From NCBI GenBank assembly GCA_039193195.1, contig JBCCWS010000017.1:43553-107552 (forward strand): 64,000 bases of DNA. Reading direction: 5' to 3'. Positions 52,454 to 63,597 of the stretch are shown piece by piece. Made by a program: the position numbers and the translations under genes. Source of the DNA: Pseudomonadota bacterium. Its GTDB lineage: Bacteria > Pseudomonadota > Gammaproteobacteria > Steroidobacterales > JBCBZW01. Below the pieces are notes generated by a model. It was not told the origin of the DNA and did not search any database. It worked only from the letters and a program-made list of their open reading frames with translations. Each line of letters begins with the position of its first letter. Position 1 is the stretch's first letter.

Positions 52454-53600
52454 GTCTGGGGGTAACAACAAGAACCCCTGGGACCGCAACGGCTCAGGCA
52501 ATCAGGGGCCACCTGATCTTGACGCGCTGATCCGCAAGTACGGGCGTCGCCTAAGCGGGGCGCTCGGCGGTGGCGGCGGCGGTGGCAATAGTGGCGGCGA
52601 CGATATCGGCCGCATCGGGTTGCTCGTCATGGCGGTCATCGCCGTCGTGGTCTGGGGCTTCTCCGGCTTCTACAAGGTGGACGAGCCCGAGCGCGGTGTG
52701 GTCCTACGTTTTGGCAAGTACCACCGCACGGCCGCACCGGGCTTGCAGTGGCGCGTGCCTTGGCCCGTTGACGACGTGCTGCGAGTCAACGTCACCAACA
52801 TCGAGCGCTTCCCCTACAACACGCGCATGCTGACGGCCGATGAGAACATCGTGCAGTTGGATCTTGCGGTTCAGTACCGCCTATCAGATCCAAAAGCCGT
52901 GCTCTTTAATGTTCGCGATCCCGTGCTGACCCTTCAGGAAGTGTCCGAGAGCGCGATCCGAGAGATCGTCGGCGCCAACCAGCTCGACTACATCCTGCGC
53001 GAAGGTCGCGCCGAGGTGGCCACGCTCACAAAGGAACTGATTCAGGTCAGCCTCGACAACTACGGCACGGGCATCGAGGTGACCTCCGTCAACCTGCAGG
53101 ACGCCAACTTCCCGACGGAGGTTCAGACGGCCGTCCAGGATGCGATCAAGGCACGAGAGGACAAGGACCGCCTGGCGCTCGAAGCAGAAGCCTACCGAAA
53201 CGATGTGGTTCCCCGTGCTCGCGGTGCGGCCGCGCGCGTCGTGGCCGAGGCCGAGGCGTATCGCCAACGTGTGACCGCGGATGCCCAAGGTGATACGGCT
53301 CGTTTTTTGGCCCTTTTGGAGGAGTACCAGAAGGCACCAGAGGTAACTCGCGAGCGCTTGTACCTTGAGACCATCGAAAACGTCTACGGCAACTCGAGCA
53401 AGGTAATCCTCGACTCGGACGACTCTGGGAACTTGTTGTACCTGCCCCTCGATCGCCTGCTCCAACGCAACACGCGACCGCTGGCCGACGAGGGCAGCAG
53501 TAGTCTGCGCTTGCCGTCGGTAGCCTCCACGCCGCGGTCCAGTAGCGATAGTCCATCGTCGCGGCGTACGCGCGATACGCGCCGCCAGCGAGGTAACTGA
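52440..53600 (+). CDS. hflK: FtsH protease modulator HflK
   Basis: This SPFH/prohibitin-family membrane protein forms the HflKC cage around FtsH. It has a glycine-rich cytoplasmic N-terminus (GGGGGGGNSGGD, about 43-54), one membrane helix (about 60-78), a band-7 domain (ERGVVLRFGKYHRTAAPGLQWRVPWP), and a helical part with AEAEAYRQRVTADAQGD. The C-terminus is Ser/Arg-rich. ATG 52440 lies inside the end of hflX. Confidence 0.95.
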   Translation: MAWNESGGNNKNPWDRNGSGNQGPPDLDALIRKYGRRLSGALGGGGGGGNSGGDDIGRIGLLVMAVIAVVVWGFSGFYKVDEPERGVVLRFGKYHRTAAPGLQWRVPWPVDDVLRVNVTNIERFPYNTRMLTADENIVQLDLAVQYRLSDPKAVLFNVRDPVLTLQEVSESAIREIVGANQLDYILREGRAEVATLTKELIQVSLDNYGTGIEVTSVNLQDANFPTEVQTAVQDAIKAREDKDRLALEAEAYRNDVVPRARGAAARVVAEAEAYRQRVTADAQGDTARFLALLEEYQKAPEVTRERLYLETIENVYGNSSKVILDSDDSGNLLYLPLDRLLQRNTRPLADEGSSSLRLPSVASTPRSSSDSPSSRRTRDTRRQRGN

Positions 53601-53602
53601 GC

Positions 53603-54523
53603 ATGAATCCCTTACGTAACTTCGGCGTCATCGCGCTCATTGGCCTGCTCTTCGTAGGCTCCATGGCGCTGTTCACAGTGGACGAGCGCGAGTACGCGGT
53701 GAAGCTTCGCTTCGGTGAGATCGTCAAATACGACTACGTGTCGGGTCTGCACGTTAAGTGGCCGGTAGTGAACAACGTGCTCAAGTTCGACCGACGTATC
53801 CTCACCATTAACACGCAGCCCGAAGAGTTTCTCACCAACGAGAAAAAGAACCTTCGAGTGAACATGTTCGTCAAGTGGCGCATCACTGATCCTTCTCAGT
53901 ACTACCGCTCCACGGCGGGGCGCCGTGACCTTGCGGAAGCGCGCTTGCTCGAAATCATCAAGGACGGTATCCGCGCCGAGTTCGCCAAGCGGACCCTACA
54001 GGAGGCGGTGACCGCCGAACGCTCAGATCTGCAGCAGGCGATGATCGCTAAGGCGTCGACGACGGCGAGCGAACTTGGCGTGTCCATCGTGGACGTGCGA
54101 GTGAAGAAGCTCGATCTGCCGGACGAAGTCAGTGACTCGGTGTTTGCCCGCATGCGCCAGGAGCGAAACCGTGTGGCCAAGCAGCTGCGTGCCGAGGGGG
54201 CGGAAACCTCTGAGGTGATCCGCTCGGAGGCGGATCGCGATCGGGAGGTCATCCTGGCGGAGGCCCGTCGCGAGTCGCAGACCATTCGCGGTGAAGGCGA
54301 CGCTCGCTCGGCGGAGATCTACGCCCAAGCCTACAACCAGGATCGGGAGTTTTACTCCTTTCACCGCAGCATGGAGGCGTATCGCAAGTCGATTGGCGTG
54401 CAGGGCGATGTGCTCGTGCTGCAGCCTGAGAGCGACTTCTTCCGCTACCTCAATGACGCCGAGCCGGTCCAGCCCGAGTTGCGAGCCGTGGCCGACGCGG
54501 CGGGCGAGCAGGACGATCGCTGA
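53603..54523 (+). CDS. hflC: FtsH protease modulator HflC
   Basis: The partner of HflK in the same membrane complex. It has an N-terminal signal-anchor (about 7-24), then EREYAVKLRFGEIVKYDYVSGLHVKWPVVNNV and the SPFH body, ending in a helical region with ILAEARRESQTIRGEGDARSAEIYAQAYNQD. ATG 53603 lies two bases after the hflK stop. Downstream is a strong GC hairpin (54530-54553). Confidence 0.95.
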   Translation: MNPLRNFGVIALIGLLFVGSMALFTVDEREYAVKLRFGEIVKYDYVSGLHVKWPVVNNVLKFDRRILTINTQPEEFLTNEKKNLRVNMFVKWRITDPSQYYRSTAGRRDLAEARLLEIIKDGIRAEFAKRTLQEAVTAERSDLQQAMIAKASTTASELGVSIVDVRVKKLDLPDEVSDSVFARMRQERNRVAKQLRAEGAETSEVIRSEADRDREVILAEARRESQTIRGEGDARSAEIYAQAYNQDREFYSFHRSMEAYRKSIGVQGDVLVLQPESDFFRYLNDAEPVQPELRAVADAAGEQDDR

Positions 54524-54529
54524 GCGCTG

Positions 54530-54553
54530 GGCCGCGGCTTGCTTGCCGCGGCC
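54530..54553 (+). terminator. Strong GC hairpin after hflC
   Basis: GGCCGCGGC (54530-54538) and GCCGCGGCC (54545-54553) form a perfect 9 bp stem with the six-base loop TTGCTT, starting seven bases after the hflC stop. There is no T-run. It could protect the 3' end of hflKC mRNA or reduce read-through into the DUF2065 gene. Confidence 0.45.
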
Positions 54554-54582
54554 GCCTCTGCGCGCGATGCGCTAGGTCATCC

Positions 54583-54780
54583 ATGGGACTGGATTGGTCC
54601 GATCTGCTTGCAGCCTTGGGGCTGTGCCTGATCATCGAGGGCCTAGTGCCCTTCGCGAACCCCAACAGCATCCGGCGCGCCCTGGCACTGCTGCTCACGC
54701 TCGATAACTCCCGCGTACGCCTGCTCGGGGTGGCGTCGATGGCTGCTGGCCTCGTGGTGCTGTACCTTGCACGTCATTGA
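54583..54780 (+). CDS. Small membrane protein, DUF2065 (YjeT-like)
   Basis: A 65-residue protein with two predicted membrane helices (about 8-24 and 46-62), separated by FANPNSIRRALALLLTLDNSRVRLLG. That conserved loop and the place between hflC and purA match the YjeT family. Function unknown; the context suggests a link to the membrane protease complex, but this is inference. Confidence 0.88.
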   Translation: MGLDWSDLLAALGLCLIIEGLVPFANPNSIRRALALLLTLDNSRVRLLGVASMAAGLVVLYLARH

Positions 54781-54808
54781 CTGTTGATTCGTAGCTGACG
54801 ATCCGTGA

Positions 54809-56128
<1,320 letters not shown>

Positions 56129-56295
56129 CCTCGAGCCCCGGCGCAGAGTCGCGCTCGGCGCGCCGACGGTAACAACCCGCCAGTCCCTTGAATACACACG
56201 CTGGCGTCCCCAAACTAGACGACCGGTCAAATGTGCCGCGCCACCGCCTCCGGGTTATGGCGCAAGCGCACGATTATCCAGAGGAAATGCAAAAC

Positions 56296-56613
56296 ATGAT
56301 CGAACTCAACGACGGCAACTTCGAGCAAGAAGTCATCAACTCCGACGTGCCCGTGCTGGTCGACTTCTGGGCCGAATGGTGCGGCCCCTGCCGGATGCTT
56401 ACGCCGCTCATCGAGCAGCTTTCGAGCAGTTACGAAGGGCGCGCCAAGGTGGCCAAGCTCAACGTGGACGAGGCCCAGCAGGTGGCGATGAAGTTCAACG
56501 TCCGCTCGATTCCCACGGTCATCCTGTTCAAGGACGGCAAGGTGCAGGACACAATGGTCGGCATCAAGAAGCAGTCCGACTACGAGCAGGGCTTGGACGC
56601 GCTGCTGGCCTGA
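56296..56613 (+). CDS. trxA: Thioredoxin
   Basis: Small dithiol reductase. The active-site motif WCGPC (Cys29 and Cys32) sits in the usual VLVDFWAEWCGPCRML, and the cis-Pro loop is RSIPTVILFKDG. I prefer ATG 56296 (MIELNDGNFEQEV), with GAGGA at 56281-56285; an ATG at 56287 is three codons earlier. Length 105. No glutaredoxin-like or membrane segment is present. It is followed at seven bp by a TetR gene. Confidence 0.94.
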   Translation: MIELNDGNFEQEVINSDVPVLVDFWAEWCGPCRMLTPLIEQLSSSYEGRAKVAKLNVDEAQQVAMKFNVRSIPTVILFKDGKVQDTMVGIKKQSDYEQGLDALLA

Positions 56614-56620
56614 TTGCGTT

Positions 56621-57262
56621 ATGGGGCGGCCGAGCAATGCCCGCGACCGCCTGCTCGACAGCGCGGTCGCGCTGATCCACTCGCGCAGCTACGAGAGCGT
56701 GGGCGTGCAGGAGCTGTGCGAGCACGCGGGCGTGAAGAAGGGCAGCTTCTACCACTTCTTCCCCTCAAAGGAGGCGCTCACGGTGGCCCTCCTAGAGCAC
56801 CGCTGGAGCGTTTTTCGCGAGCAGCTTCGCCGCGAGGTGATGGACCCCTCCTGTGAGCCTCTCGCACGCGTTCGGCGCTTTGTCATGATGCACGCCCAAG
56901 CGCAGGTTACCCTGCGCGATGACTGTGGGCGCACGCCAGGGTGTTGCTTCGGCAACTTGGCCGCCGAACTCAGCACACTCAGCGAGCCCGTACGCTGCAA
57001 GCTCGAGATGGTCTTCGCCGAGCAGACGGCACTACTCGAACAAGTGCTGGACGAGGCGGTGGTGGCGGGCGCGATTCGGGAGATCGACGTGCCGGATGGT
57101 GCGCGCGCCATCGTCGCGTTCGTACAGGGGACACTCATGCTGTCGAAGCTCCACAATCGCCCAGAGATGGTCGAGGAGTTGGCCGACCACGCGCTCGCGC
57201 TAGTGAGAGCTGGCGTTGACGAGACCATTAGCGACCGCGCGCGACCGCGCAGTCCTGCCTGA
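56621..57262 (+). CDS. TetR-family transcriptional regulator
   Basis: The N-terminal helix-turn-helix is complete: RDRLLDSAVALIHSRSYESVGVQELCEHAGVKKGSFYHFFPSKEAL (about 8-53). The ligand domain contains GRTPGCCFGNLAAELS, resembling the GCLxGNL motif of the NemR/AcuR group, whose members sense electrophiles; two adjacent Cys (110, 111 region) could be redox-sensing (inference). It lies between thioredoxin and exonuclease III genes, which makes an oxidative or electrophile stress role attractive. Target genes are unknown. ATG 56621 lies seven bases after trxA. Confidence 0.88.
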   Translation: MGRPSNARDRLLDSAVALIHSRSYESVGVQELCEHAGVKKGSFYHFFPSKEALTVALLEHRWSVFREQLRREVMDPSCEPLARVRRFVMMHAQAQVTLRDDCGRTPGCCFGNLAAELSTLSEPVRCKLEMVFAEQTALLEQVLDEAVVAGAIREIDVPDGARAIVAFVQGTLMLSKLHNRPEMVEELADHALALVRAGVDETISDRARPRSPA

Positions 57263-57290
57263 GACAACTTCAACTGACATCAGGGATGTG

Positions 57291-58064
57291 ATGCGTATAG
57301 CGACCTGGAACGTGAACGGCCTGCGTTCGCGCCTAGAGTTCGTCCTGTTGTGGCTGCGCGAGCGGCAACCGGACGTGGTGGGCTTGCAGGAGCTTAAGCT
57401 CACGCCAGACCAGTTCCCAGCCCTCAGCTTCGAAGCCGAGGGCTACTCGGCCCTCGTGCATGGGCAGAAAGGCTGGAATGGCGTGGCGATCCTCTCTCGT
57501 CATCCGATCGAAGCGGTGGCGGAGGGCCTCGTGGGGCAGGAGGACTTCGGCGCCCGCCTCGTGAGCGCGAATGTGCAGGGCGTGCGCTACACCACCGTGT
57601 ACTGCCCCAACGGCAAGTCGACGGAACACGAGGACTTCCCGCGCAAGCTTGCGTGGTTCGACTCCCTACGCGATTACCTCGCCGAGTATCACCCCCCAAC
57701 CCGGGCTGCAGTGATCGGCGGCGACTTCAACATCTGCCCCGGCCCCCAAGACAGCTGGAATGAAGCGCAGTTCGCTGGTCGCATCTTCCACACGGAGGCT
57801 GAGCGCGCTCGCTTTCAGGCCCTGCTGGACACCGGTCACGTCGACGCCTATCGAGCCCACAAGCCCGACGGCGAGGAGTTCTCTTGGTGGGACTACCGCG
57901 GCGGGGCATTCCATCGTCGCCAGGGCCTGAGGATCGACACCCTGCTGGCGACCGCACCGGCGATGGCGCGTGTGCGCGATGTGGTGATCGACCGCGATTA
58001 CCGCAAGAAGCAGAACGGCTTGACGGCCTCAGATCATGCGCCCGTCTGGATCGATATGGACTGA
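57291..58064 (+). CDS. xthA: Exodeoxyribonuclease III
   Basis: AP endonuclease and 3' exonuclease of base-excision repair. It starts MRIATWNVNGLRSRLEFVL, with catalytic Glu in VGLQELKL (about 31-38), then YCPNGKS, GGDFNICPGPQD, and the His of the final SDHAPVWIDM. ATG 57291 has AGGGA five bases upstream. The open frame also extends to 57216, but that part overlaps the TetR gene. It is followed after 11 bp by cysG. Confidence 0.94.
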   Translation: MRIATWNVNGLRSRLEFVLLWLRERQPDVVGLQELKLTPDQFPALSFEAEGYSALVHGQKGWNGVAILSRHPIEAVAEGLVGQEDFGARLVSANVQGVRYTTVYCPNGKSTEHEDFPRKLAWFDSLRDYLAEYHPPTRAAVIGGDFNICPGPQDSWNEAQFAGRIFHTEAERARFQALLDTGHVDAYRAHKPDGEEFSWWDYRGGAFHRRQGLRIDTLLATAPAMARVRDVVIDRDYRKKQNGLTASDHAPVWIDMD

Positions 58065-58075
58065 GCGCGCAACCG

Positions 58076-59581
58076 ATGGAGTACCTGCCGGTATTTTTGA
58101 AGCTCCGCGACGCGCGGGCGCTCATCGTGGGCGCCGGCGAGGTGGCGGTGGCGAAGGCGCGGCTAGTGGCCGAGGCAGGGGCACGCATTCGCGTGGTGGC
58201 GCCGGAGGTGTCTGAGGCGATGAGTGAGGCCCTCTCCCTGCACCGTTGGGAGCACGTTGGTGAGCGGTTTGCCGATGCTCACGTGGAAGGGGCGAAGCTG
58301 GTCATCGCCGCTACCGATGACAAGCAGGTCAATGAATCGGTCCATGCGGCCTGTGAGGCGCGGGGCATCCCCGTGAACGTCGCCGACCAGCCCAAGCTGT
58401 GCAGCTTCATTTTGCCGGCGATCGTCGACCGCACACCGATCACCATCGCCATCTCCACCGGGGGAACCTCGCCGGTGCTCGCGCGTTGGGTGCGTGCGCT
58501 GCTCGAGTCGGCATTGCCCTCCGGTTTGGCGAACCTCGGGGCGTTGATGGCTCGCTTTCGTGGCACGATGAAAGCGCGCTTTCCCGATGTGGACATACGC
58601 CGACGGTTCGTCGAGCGCATCTTGCAGGGCCCCGTGAAGGAGCTGGCACTATCAGGGCAGCTCGAGCGCGCCGAGCAAGCCTTGGAGGCAGCCATGGCTG
58701 CACCGGACGCTCGGGACAGCGCCGCCATGGGCGAGGTGTACCTCATCGGCGCCGGGCCCGGCGACCCTGATCTGCTGACCTTCCGGGCACAGCGTTTGCT
58801 GCAGCAAGCGGAGATAGTGCTCTACGATCGCCTAGTGCCTGAGGCGGTCTTGCGCCTGTGCCGCCGCGAGGCGCGCTTGATCTACGTGGGCAAGCGCAAG
58901 GGCGATCACACTATCGGTCAGCGCGAGCTAACATCGCTGCTCGTTCGCTATGCGCGTGACGGGTTTCGCGTGGCGCGCTTGAAGGGGGGGGACCCGTTCA
59001 TCTTCGGCCGCGGCGGCGAGGAGATTGAAGGGCTGGTCGATGAGCGTGTCCCATTCGTCGTGGTGCCGGGTATTACGGCGGCAAGCGGCTGTGGCGCCTA
59101 CGCCGGCATTCCCCTCACGCACCGTGATCATGCGCAAGGGGTCAGCTTCTGGACGGCGCACCATCGCGCGGAGGGAGGTGTTGCCCTCGACTGGTCTCGC
59201 CTGGCCGCCTCGCACGATGAGACCCTCGTCTTCTACATGGGCCTAGGCGGTCTCGCTTCCCTATGCGATGGGCTCGTTGAGCATGGTCGCCCACCGCAGA
59301 CACCGGCTGCGCTGGTGGAGCAGGGCACAACCGCAGCGCAGCGCGTGCATCTGGGCACCTTGCAGGATCTTGCGCCTAAGGTGGAACAGGCCGAGGCGCG
59401 TTCCCCGGCACTTCTCATCGTCGGTTCGGTGGTGACTCTCCACCAGCGCTTGAATTGGTTCGAACCGGCCGGTGTGCAGACCTCGCCATTCCCCCAGCAT
59501 CGGACGCCTGCGCCTAGGGCGGCGGCTCCGGAGCCGTCGGCGGCGTCTGAAAGCGCACGTTCCGCAGCACCTTCTGATTGA
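58076..59581 (+). CDS. cysG: Siroheme synthase, trifunctional
   Basis: CysG makes siroheme, the cofactor of sulfite and nitrite reductases. The N-terminal half is precorrin-2 dehydrogenase and ferrochelatase: LIVGAGEVAVAKARLV (about 17-32) binds NAD, followed by AATDDKQVN and SIGGxxP-like ISTGGTSPVLARWVR. From about residue 219 the uroporphyrinogen III methyltransferase starts with VYLIGAGPGDPDLLTFRAQRLLQ, and later has RLKGGDPFIFGRGGEE and VVPGITAASG. ATG 58076 follows the xthA stop closely. The Pro/Ala-rich last 45 residues look unconserved, and 68 bp of them overlap the convergent nitrilase gene. Confidence 0.95.
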   Translation: MEYLPVFLKLRDARALIVGAGEVAVAKARLVAEAGARIRVVAPEVSEAMSEALSLHRWEHVGERFADAHVEGAKLVIAATDDKQVNESVHAACEARGIPVNVADQPKLCSFILPAIVDRTPITIAISTGGTSPVLARWVRALLESALPSGLANLGALMARFRGTMKARFPDVDIRRRFVERILQGPVKELALSGQLERAEQALEAAMAAPDARDSAAMGEVYLIGAGPGDPDLLTFRAQRLLQQAEIVLYDRLVPEAVLRLCRREARLIYVGKRKGDHTIGQRELTSLLVRYARDGFRVARLKGGDPFIFGRGGEEIEGLVDERVPFVVVPGITAASGCGAYAGIPLTHRDHAQGVSFWTAHHRAEGGVALDWSRLAASHDETLVFYMGLGGLASLCDGLVEHGRPPQTPAALVEQGTTAAQRVHLGTLQDLAPKVEQAEARSPALLIVGSVVTLHQRLNWFEPAGVQTSPFPQHRTPAPRAAAPEPSAASESARSAAPSD

Positions 59582-60530
59582 CCGTGAGCTCGAAGACATC
59601 CGGTCGCGAGTAATGGCCATCCGTGTCTAAGGTCATCCAGCCCTCAACGCCCTGGCGTAGATCGAGATCTGCCAGCAAAAGCTCCGATGTTGGAACGGCC
59701 GGTTCGAGCACGTAGCTGCTGTCCGGTGCGATCACCGCGCTGGCACCAGGCAGCAGTAGCGTATCGTCATCCCCGGGGATGTCGCTCAGCAGGGTGCGGG
59801 CCTGCGGGTCGCGCTGCGGACAGCTGTCGAAGCCCTCTAGCACCTGCCTCCGCGTGAGGACCGTGCCCACCGCGAGTACGTGGCACTGACCTTCAAAGGC
59901 GTAGTGTCGGCTCGCCAACTGATGAAGGTCCTTCACCCCAGGCCACTGGGCGATGTGCACCCGTTCGCGCTGCGCGTGCATCGCCGCCCGCGCCAAGGGC
60001 ATCCAGTGCTCCCAGCAGACGAGGGCGCCGACGTTGCCGCGCTCCGTGCCCATCACTCCCAGTGTGCTGCCATCGCCTCGACCCCACACCAGGCGCTCCG
60101 TGTAGGTGGGGACGAGCTTGCGGTGGATCCTTCGTGTAACGCCATCGGCATTTAGGTACACGATGGTGTTGTAGAGGGTGGCGCCATCGCGCTCCTGGAT
60201 GCCTATGACCACGTGAGTGCCGGCGAGGCGGGCAGCCTGATGCAGTTGGTCGATATGGGGTCCGGGTACCGTGGGGCACTCGCGTACCATGTGGGCGAAG
60301 AGCGCTTTGGCGGGACCGTGCTCCCAGAGGCTCGCATTCGGTGCATAGTCGAGCCAGACGGGGTAGCCGGGGAGCCAGGTTTCGGGAAATGCCGTCAGCC
60401 AAGCACCCTGTGCGGCGGCACGCTCGATGTAATCGATGGCGCGCTCGGTGCTGGCGTCAAGATTGAGGTAGACCGGTGGTGCCTGCACCATCGCCACGGG
60501 TATTGAATCGAGCAGGGCAGAGTCATTCAC
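59514..60530 (-). CDS. Nitrilase-superfamily amidohydrolase, nitrilase type
   Basis: A carbon-nitrogen hydrolase with the catalytic triad Glu50 (AFPETWLPGYPVWL), Lys138 (IHRKLVPTYTERLVWGRGDG) and Cys172 (ALVCWEHWMPLARA). The motif after Lys and the CWEHW context are those of true nitrilases (nitrile to acid plus ammonia), not of amidases. A predicted signal is absent. The protein's end overlaps the 3' end of cysG on the other strand by 68 bp, and its start faces the antiporter gene across 60 bp. The natural substrate is unknown. Confidence 0.9.
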   Translation of the reverse strand: MNDSALLDSIPVAMVQAPPVYLNLDASTERAIDYIERAAAQGAWLTAFPETWLPGYPVWLDYAPNASLWEHGPAKALFAHMVRECPTVPGPHIDQLHQAARLAGTHVVIGIQERDGATLYNTIVYLNADGVTRRIHRKLVPTYTERLVWGRGDGSTLGVMGTERGNVGALVCWEHWMPLARAAMHAQRERVHIAQWPGVKDLHQLASRHYAFEGQCHVLAVGTVLTRRQVLEGFDSCPQRDPQARTLLSDIPGDDDTLLLPGASAVIAPDSSYVLEPAVPTSELLLADLDLRQGVEGWMTLDTDGHYSRPDVFELTVNQKVLRNVRFQTPPTAPEPPP

Positions 60531-60590
60531 GGCGAAAACCCAATGGATTTAATCGTTGCGCCTAGGTGGCGCTGAGCGGCAGGATAGAAC

Positions 60591-61835
60591 TTGAGCATCG
60601 ACTATACCCTTTTGCTGTTGCTCTCGCTGTTGGCTGTGGCGTTGCTGTTGAGCCCCCTGCTAGAGCGAATCGGCGTGGGACGAAACGTCGTTCTCATGGT
60701 GGTCGGATTCGTGGGATCGGAGATCGTCGTGGCGAGCGGGCACGACACGGGGATCCGGTGGAACCAATTCCACGAGGTGGTGATCTTTGTCCTCCTGCCC
60801 GTGCTGATCTTCGAGGGCGCCTTGCACCTCGACACGGCGCTGCTGCGTAGAAACATCGGCGCCGTGATCCTGTTGGCAGGTCCCGGCATGGTTGGGGTGG
60901 CTACGGTGGTGGGCACCTTCCTGTACCTCACCACGGACGGCTTGGAGGGCGCCGGGTGGCTGGCCGCGGCCATGGCCGGCGTGTTGCTCGCCGGAACGGA
61001 CGCCACCTCGGTGGTCGGTCGCCTCGGCCAAGGCGATGTGGCGCCGCGCTTGCGCTTGCTGGTGGAAGGCGAGAGCAACTTCAGTGACGCGATGTCGGTG
61101 GTCTTGTTCTCCGTGATTCTCGCCGTTGGTCTCGACGCGCAAACGGCCATGTTGAGCGACGCTCCCGGGGCGCTCGTGTTCACAGCAGCAGGAGGCTTGG
61201 CGGTGGGCGCCCTTGGGCTCGCGGTGGCGCGGGTGGTGCTGCCGCGCATGCGCGAGGCGATAGGCCGCACGGTCGCGACACTAGTGCTGGTTTACATCAC
61301 CTATCTGATCGCCGAGTCCGTGGTCATGGTGTCCGGCGTGATGTCGCTGCTCGTCCTGGGCCTTGGGACAAGATCGGTGTTGCGCAGGGGGCATGGTGCG
61401 TGCGATCCGCAGCTGCTGCTCGGCGTGTGGGAGTACAAGTCTCGCCTCGCCTCGAGCTTCACCTTCCTATTGCTCGGGATCACGATTCACGTGCAGATGT
61501 TCCAGGATCACTGGCGTCTTATGCTGGTCGGCATCGTGCTCCTGCCCGCCGCGCGCGTGTTGGTGATGGGTGTGCTGTTGCCGCTGTTTCGTTGGCTGCC
61601 CGGTGCCGAACGCGTGCCGCTTCGCCAGGTGCCGGCGATCGTGGCGTGTGGCGCACCGGGTGCCGTGTCCGTGGCCCTGGTGCTCTCGTTGCCTTTGGAG
61701 TTCGAAGGCTGGTATACGGTGCAGTGTATCGTCTACGGCGTGGTCGTCTTTTCGCTCCTCGTGCAGAGTCCGCTCGTGGCGGGCGCCCTGCGAGTGGCGC
61801 GATCGGGCGTGGCGCGCGAGCGGGCGGTAAGCTAG
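60591..61835 (+). CDS. Sodium/proton antiporter, CPA1 family (NhaP-like)
   Basis: About 12 membrane helices. The pore region reads [16 protein letters not shown] (about 129-144) and [16 protein letters not shown] (about 158-173). In most CPA1 proteins the corresponding sites are TDPV and ES-x-x-ND, so the Asn of the ND pair is Ser here and the Pro is Ala. The start is TTG 60591 ([19 protein letters not shown]), with AGGATAG upstream; no ATG fits. Ion specificity may differ from classic NhaP. The gene is divergent from the nitrilase gene. Confidence 0.88.
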   Translation: MSIDYTLLLLLSLLAVALLLSPLLERIGVGRNVVLMVVGFVGSEIVVASGHDTGIRWNQFHEVVIFVLLPVLIFEGALHLDTALLRRNIGAVILLAGPGMVGVATVVGTFLYLTTDGLEGAGWLAAAMAGVLLAGTDATSVVGRLGQGDVAPRLRLLVEGESNFSDAMSVVLFSVILAVGLDAQTAMLSDAPGALVFTAAGGLAVGALGLAVARVVLPRMREAIGRTVATLVLVYITYLIAESVVMVSGVMSLLVLGLGTRSVLRRGHGACDPQLLLGVWEYKSRLASSFTFLLLGITIHVQMFQDHWRLMLVGIVLLPAARVLVMGVLLPLFRWLPGAERVPLRQVPAIVACGAPGAVSVALVLSLPLEFEGWYTVQCIVYGVVVFSLLVQSPLVAGALRVARSGVARERAVS

Positions 61836-61857
61836 GGGGCGATTCGCAGGGGACTCG

Positions 61858-63522
61858 ATGAGCAGCAGCTACGTGTGCGGAACGGGGCCGGAACCCCTGC
61901 GCTATCAGACCATCGGGATGGCGCTTCGTGAATCCGCCGAACGCTGGCCCACGGGTGAGGCGCTCGTGGTCTGCGAGCAGAATGTGCGAATGTCCTACAG
62001 CGAGCTCGATACGGCAGTTACGCGACTCGCCGCCGCGCTGCTGGCGCTCGGTCTCACGCCGGGTGATCGGATCGGCATATGGTCCGTCAACTGCGTGGAG
62101 TGGGTGTTGACTCAGCTGGCGGCGGCGCGGGCAGGATTGGTGCTGGTCACCGTTAACCCCGCCTATCGCTCCAGCGAGTTGCGTCATGCGCTCACCAAGA
62201 CCAATAGCCGAGCTTTAGTTTTTGGTGAAGGGTTTCGTGAAGCAAGTTACGCGCAGATGCTCTCCGAGCTGATGCCCGAGCTCGAGGTGAGCTCACCCGG
62301 CGATACCGTGAGTACGGCAGCCTGCCCGGCGTTGGAACACCTAGTGGCGATCGCGCCCGAGTCGCCGGTCGCCGCGGCGCGCACCTTCGCGTCCCTCGGG
62401 CACTTGGTGACCCCTCAGGTGCTCGCCGAACTCGAGTCGATCACCGTTGCGTTGCAACCTGATGATCCCATCAATGTGCAATTCACTAGCGGCACGACCG
62501 GCCTGCCCAAGGGCGCGACACTCTCCCATTTCAACATCCTTAACAACGGATTCTTCTGCGCCCAAGGCATGCGCTTCACTGCCCGGGATCGCCTGTGTAT
62601 TCCCGTACCTTTGTATCACTGTTTCGGCATGGTAATGGGTGTGCTCGGCTGCCTGACACACGGCGCCACAATGGTATTCCCTGGCGCAAGCTTCCAGGCG
62701 GAGACCGTACTTCGAGCCGTGGAGTCAGAACGCTGCACCGGGCTGTACGGTGTTCCGACCATGTTCATCGCGGAGCTCGACCATCCGCACTTCGAAGGCT
62801 TCGACCTAAGCTCCCTACGCACTGGAATCATGGCGGGCGCACCCTGCCCGATCGAGGTCATGCGACGGGTGATCGAGCGCATGCACCTGCGTGAGATCAC
62901 TATTGCCTACGGGATGACGGAGACCAGTCCTGTGAGCTTTCAAACCGCTGTCGACGATCCGATCGAGCAGCGTGTGGGGACCGTGGGCAGGATCCACCCG
63001 CACGTGCAGGTGAAGATCGTGGATGCAAAGGGGAGCACGGTGCCGCGCGGGGAGACCGGAGAGTTGTGCACCCGTGGCTACAGCGTGATGCTGGGCTACT
63101 GGGATGATGAGGTGCGCTCTCAGGAGTCGATCGACCGGGCTGGCTGGATGCACACCGGTGACCAGGCGACGATAGACGAGGACGGCTACTGCCGCATCGT
63201 CGGCAGGGTCAAGGACATGATCATTCGCGGCGGGGAGAACATCTACCCACGCGAAGTCGAGGAGTATCTGTACCAGCACCCGAAGATTCAGGACGTGGCG
63301 GTGTTCGGTGTGCCGGACGACAAGTATGGCGAGCAAGTGGCTGCTTGGATTCGGCTCCACGACGGTGAGCAGTGTACGGAGGCGGAGTTGCGCGATTTCT
63401 GCGAGAAGCAGATCGCGTATTTCAAGATCCCCAAGTACTTCCAGTTCGTCGATGAGTTCCCGATGACCGTGACCGGGAAGATTCAAAAGTTCGTCATGCG
63501 GCAGCGATTGAGGGCGACCTGA
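61858..63522 (+). CDS. AMP-binding acyl-CoA synthetase (fatty-acid-CoA ligase family)
   Basis: An ANL-superfamily adenylate-forming ligase, which activates an acyl group as an AMP ester and transfers it to CoA. The P-loop [16 protein letters not shown] lies at about 207-222, with [13 protein letters not shown] (near 351), the hinge-side [28 protein letters not shown] and the terminal Lys loop [10 protein letters not shown]. Chain-length preference cannot be read. It follows the antiporter by 22 bp, probably in the same transcript. It is not the XrtA-type acyl-CoA ligase expected with the ACP at 23513. Confidence 0.92.
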   Translation: MSSSYVCGTGPEPLRYQTIGMALRESAERWPTGEALVVCEQNVRMSYSELDTAVTRLAAALLALGLTPGDRIGIWSVNCVEWVLTQLAAARAGLVLVTVNPAYRSSELRHALTKTNSRALVFGEGFREASYAQMLSELMPELEVSSPGDTVSTAACPALEHLVAIAPESPVAAARTFASLGHLVTPQVLAELESITVALQPDDPINVQFTSGTTGLPKGATLSHFNILNNGFFCAQGMRFTARDRLCIPVPLYHCFGMVMGVLGCLTHGATMVFPGASFQAETVLRAVESERCTGLYGVPTMFIAELDHPHFEGFDLSSLRTGIMAGAPCPIEVMRRVIERMHLREITIAYGMTETSPVSFQTAVDDPIEQRVGTVGRIHPHVQVKIVDAKGSTVPRGETGELCTRGYSVMLGYWDDEVRSQESIDRAGWMHTGDQATIDEDGYCRIVGRVKDMIIRGGENIYPREVEEYLYQHPKIQDVAVFGVPDDKYGEQVAAWIRLHDGEQCTEAELRDFCEKQIAYFKIPKYFQFVDEFPMTVTGKIQKFVMRQRLRAT

Positions 63523-63558
63523 GTTGCCTGCATCGCGCATGGGAGAGGACCCTTGGCG

Positions 63559-63564
63559 TATACT
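63559..63564 (+). promoter_or_regulatory. Possible -10 element before the DUF1289 gene
   Basis: TATACT, one mismatch from TATAAT, 34 bp upstream of ATG 63598. No good -35 hexamer at 16-18 bp. Weak evidence only. Confidence 0.25.
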
Positions 63565-63597
63565 CGCGCGCCGCTGACTTCATCGATAGCGATTCCC

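Noticed and set aside
58981..58990. Run of G at 58984-58991 as a possible frameshift site in cysG
   Set aside because: The run encodes Gly-Gly-Asp in the conserved KGGDPF motif, and the frame stays intact on both sides.
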